Shown: piece after piece, positions 63,744 to 64,000 of the stretch
How the letters are laid out: each line of letters starts with the position of its first letter
Numbering within the stretch: position 1 is the first letter of the stretch
The notes under the pieces: generated by a model
What the model was told of the DNA's origin: nothing
Database searches by the model: none
The model's input: the letters and a program-made list of their open reading frames with translations, nothing else
Source: Bacillus spizizenii TU-B-10
GTDB lineage: Bacteria; Bacillota; Bacilli; Bacillales; Bacillaceae
Length of the DNA stretch: 64,000 nt
Assembly: GCF_000227465.1 (NCBI RefSeq)
Contig: NC_016047.1
Span: 635,001 to 699,000, forward strand
Direction: 5' to 3'
Program-made: the position numbers and the translations under genes

Positions 63744-64000
63744 CTACTCCTCCTGCTTCTCACATTTATATCCGATGCCAAATACTGTTTTAATCAAGTC
63801 ACTTGCATTCAGTTTTTTACGGAGTCTTTGAATATGAGTATCTACCGTACGTGTATCCCCGGCAAAATCATATCCCCAGATAAATTCCAACAGCTCTGAA
63901 CGTGTGAAAATTTTCCCCCGATGGTCAATCAACGTCTTAAGCAGATCGAATTCTTTAGGAGTCAAATCAACAATGATCCCGTCTTTTTTTACTATTCTTT
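63744..64000 (-). CDS. OmpR-family response regulator, C-terminal part (cut by window end)
   Basis: The winged-helix DNA-binding domain of an OmpR/PhoB-type regulator. It reads LTPKEFDLLKTLIDHRGKIF, RSELLEFIWGYDF and TVDTHIQRLRKKLN, ending KTVFGIGYKCEKQEE. The receiver domain lies beyond the right edge. It is transcribed leftwards and is followed by the kinase after three bases, forming a regulator-kinase-propeller operon. Confidence 0.88.
   Translation of the reverse strand, partial: RIVKKDGIIVDLTPKEFDLLKTLIDHRGKIFTRSELLEFIWGYDFAGDTRTVDTHIQRLRKKLNASDLIKTVFGIGYKCEKQEE

Overview
The window looks like chromosome of the Bacillus subtilis species group. It opens with the tail of alr and continues with ndoAI-ndoA, the complete sigma-B operon (rsbRA-rsbS-rsbT-rsbU-rsbV-rsbW-sigB-rsbX), ydcI (tex), the tiny cmpA, ydcK and a seven-gene tRNA cluster (Asn-Ser-Glu-Gln-Lys-Leu-Leu). 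This is the gene order known from strain 168, except that nothing lies between rsbX and ydcI. In 168 the last tRNA, trnS-leu2, is the attachment site of the conjugative element ICEBs1. Here that tRNA (9788-9871) is intact and no ICE genes follow it.

Instead, 9.8-54.4 kb is an accessory region cut into blocks by repeated copies of the 3' end of this tRNA-Leu(GAG) plus its terminator. I find the tRNA itself and eight further copies, near 17.6, 21.3, 26.25, 32.0, 37.8, 44.65, 48.8 and 54.3 kb, in differing states of decay. At least three copies share the same sequence on their left side, as expected for element ends left by serial site-specific insertion at one site. No integrase, relaxase or conjugation gene remains. 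The blocks of about 4-8 kb mostly carry a regulator with a transporter and/or a small oxidoreductase or hydrolase.

Block A (9.9-17.5 kb): MFS transporter, SDR, HPr-like protein, secreted hydrolase, TetR, broken SUKH immunity gene, amino-acid permease with Lrp. Block B (17.7-21.3): TetR, SDR, quinone reductase, with a shared operator. Block C (21.5-26.2): yddN, Lrp, yddR, yddS. Block D (26.3-31.9): DapA-like, CynX-type MFS, LysR, MOSC, LysE, DUF1304. Block E (32.1-37.8): a second fatty-acid desaturase, cspC, ydeB, FadR-type regulator with a CynX-type MFS. Block F (37.9-44.6): XRE membrane regulator, ydeE, ydeI, CPBP protease, small membrane proteins, ydeJ. Block G (44.7-48.8): SDR, HPr-like, TetR, metal-dependent hydrolase, Lrp; this block repeats parts of A and C. 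Block H (48.9-54.3): ydeK, ydeL, ydeM, ydeN, frameshifted ydzF, ydeO.

Beyond the last repeat come ydeP/ydeQ, an arsenic operon (aseR-aseA plus an arsC), a GNAT gene, and an envelope locus reading leftwards: OmpR-type regulator (cut by the window edge), histidine kinase, membrane-anchored propeller protein, polysaccharide deacetylase and LytR-CpsA-Psr protein.

The most unusual features are the tRNA-end-bounded cassette array, two paralogous HPr-like proteins that lack the phosphorylatable histidine but keep the regulatory serine, and a long hairpin over the ydeB ribosome binding site. All assignments rest on reading the sequence and on remembered family knowledge; no search was run.
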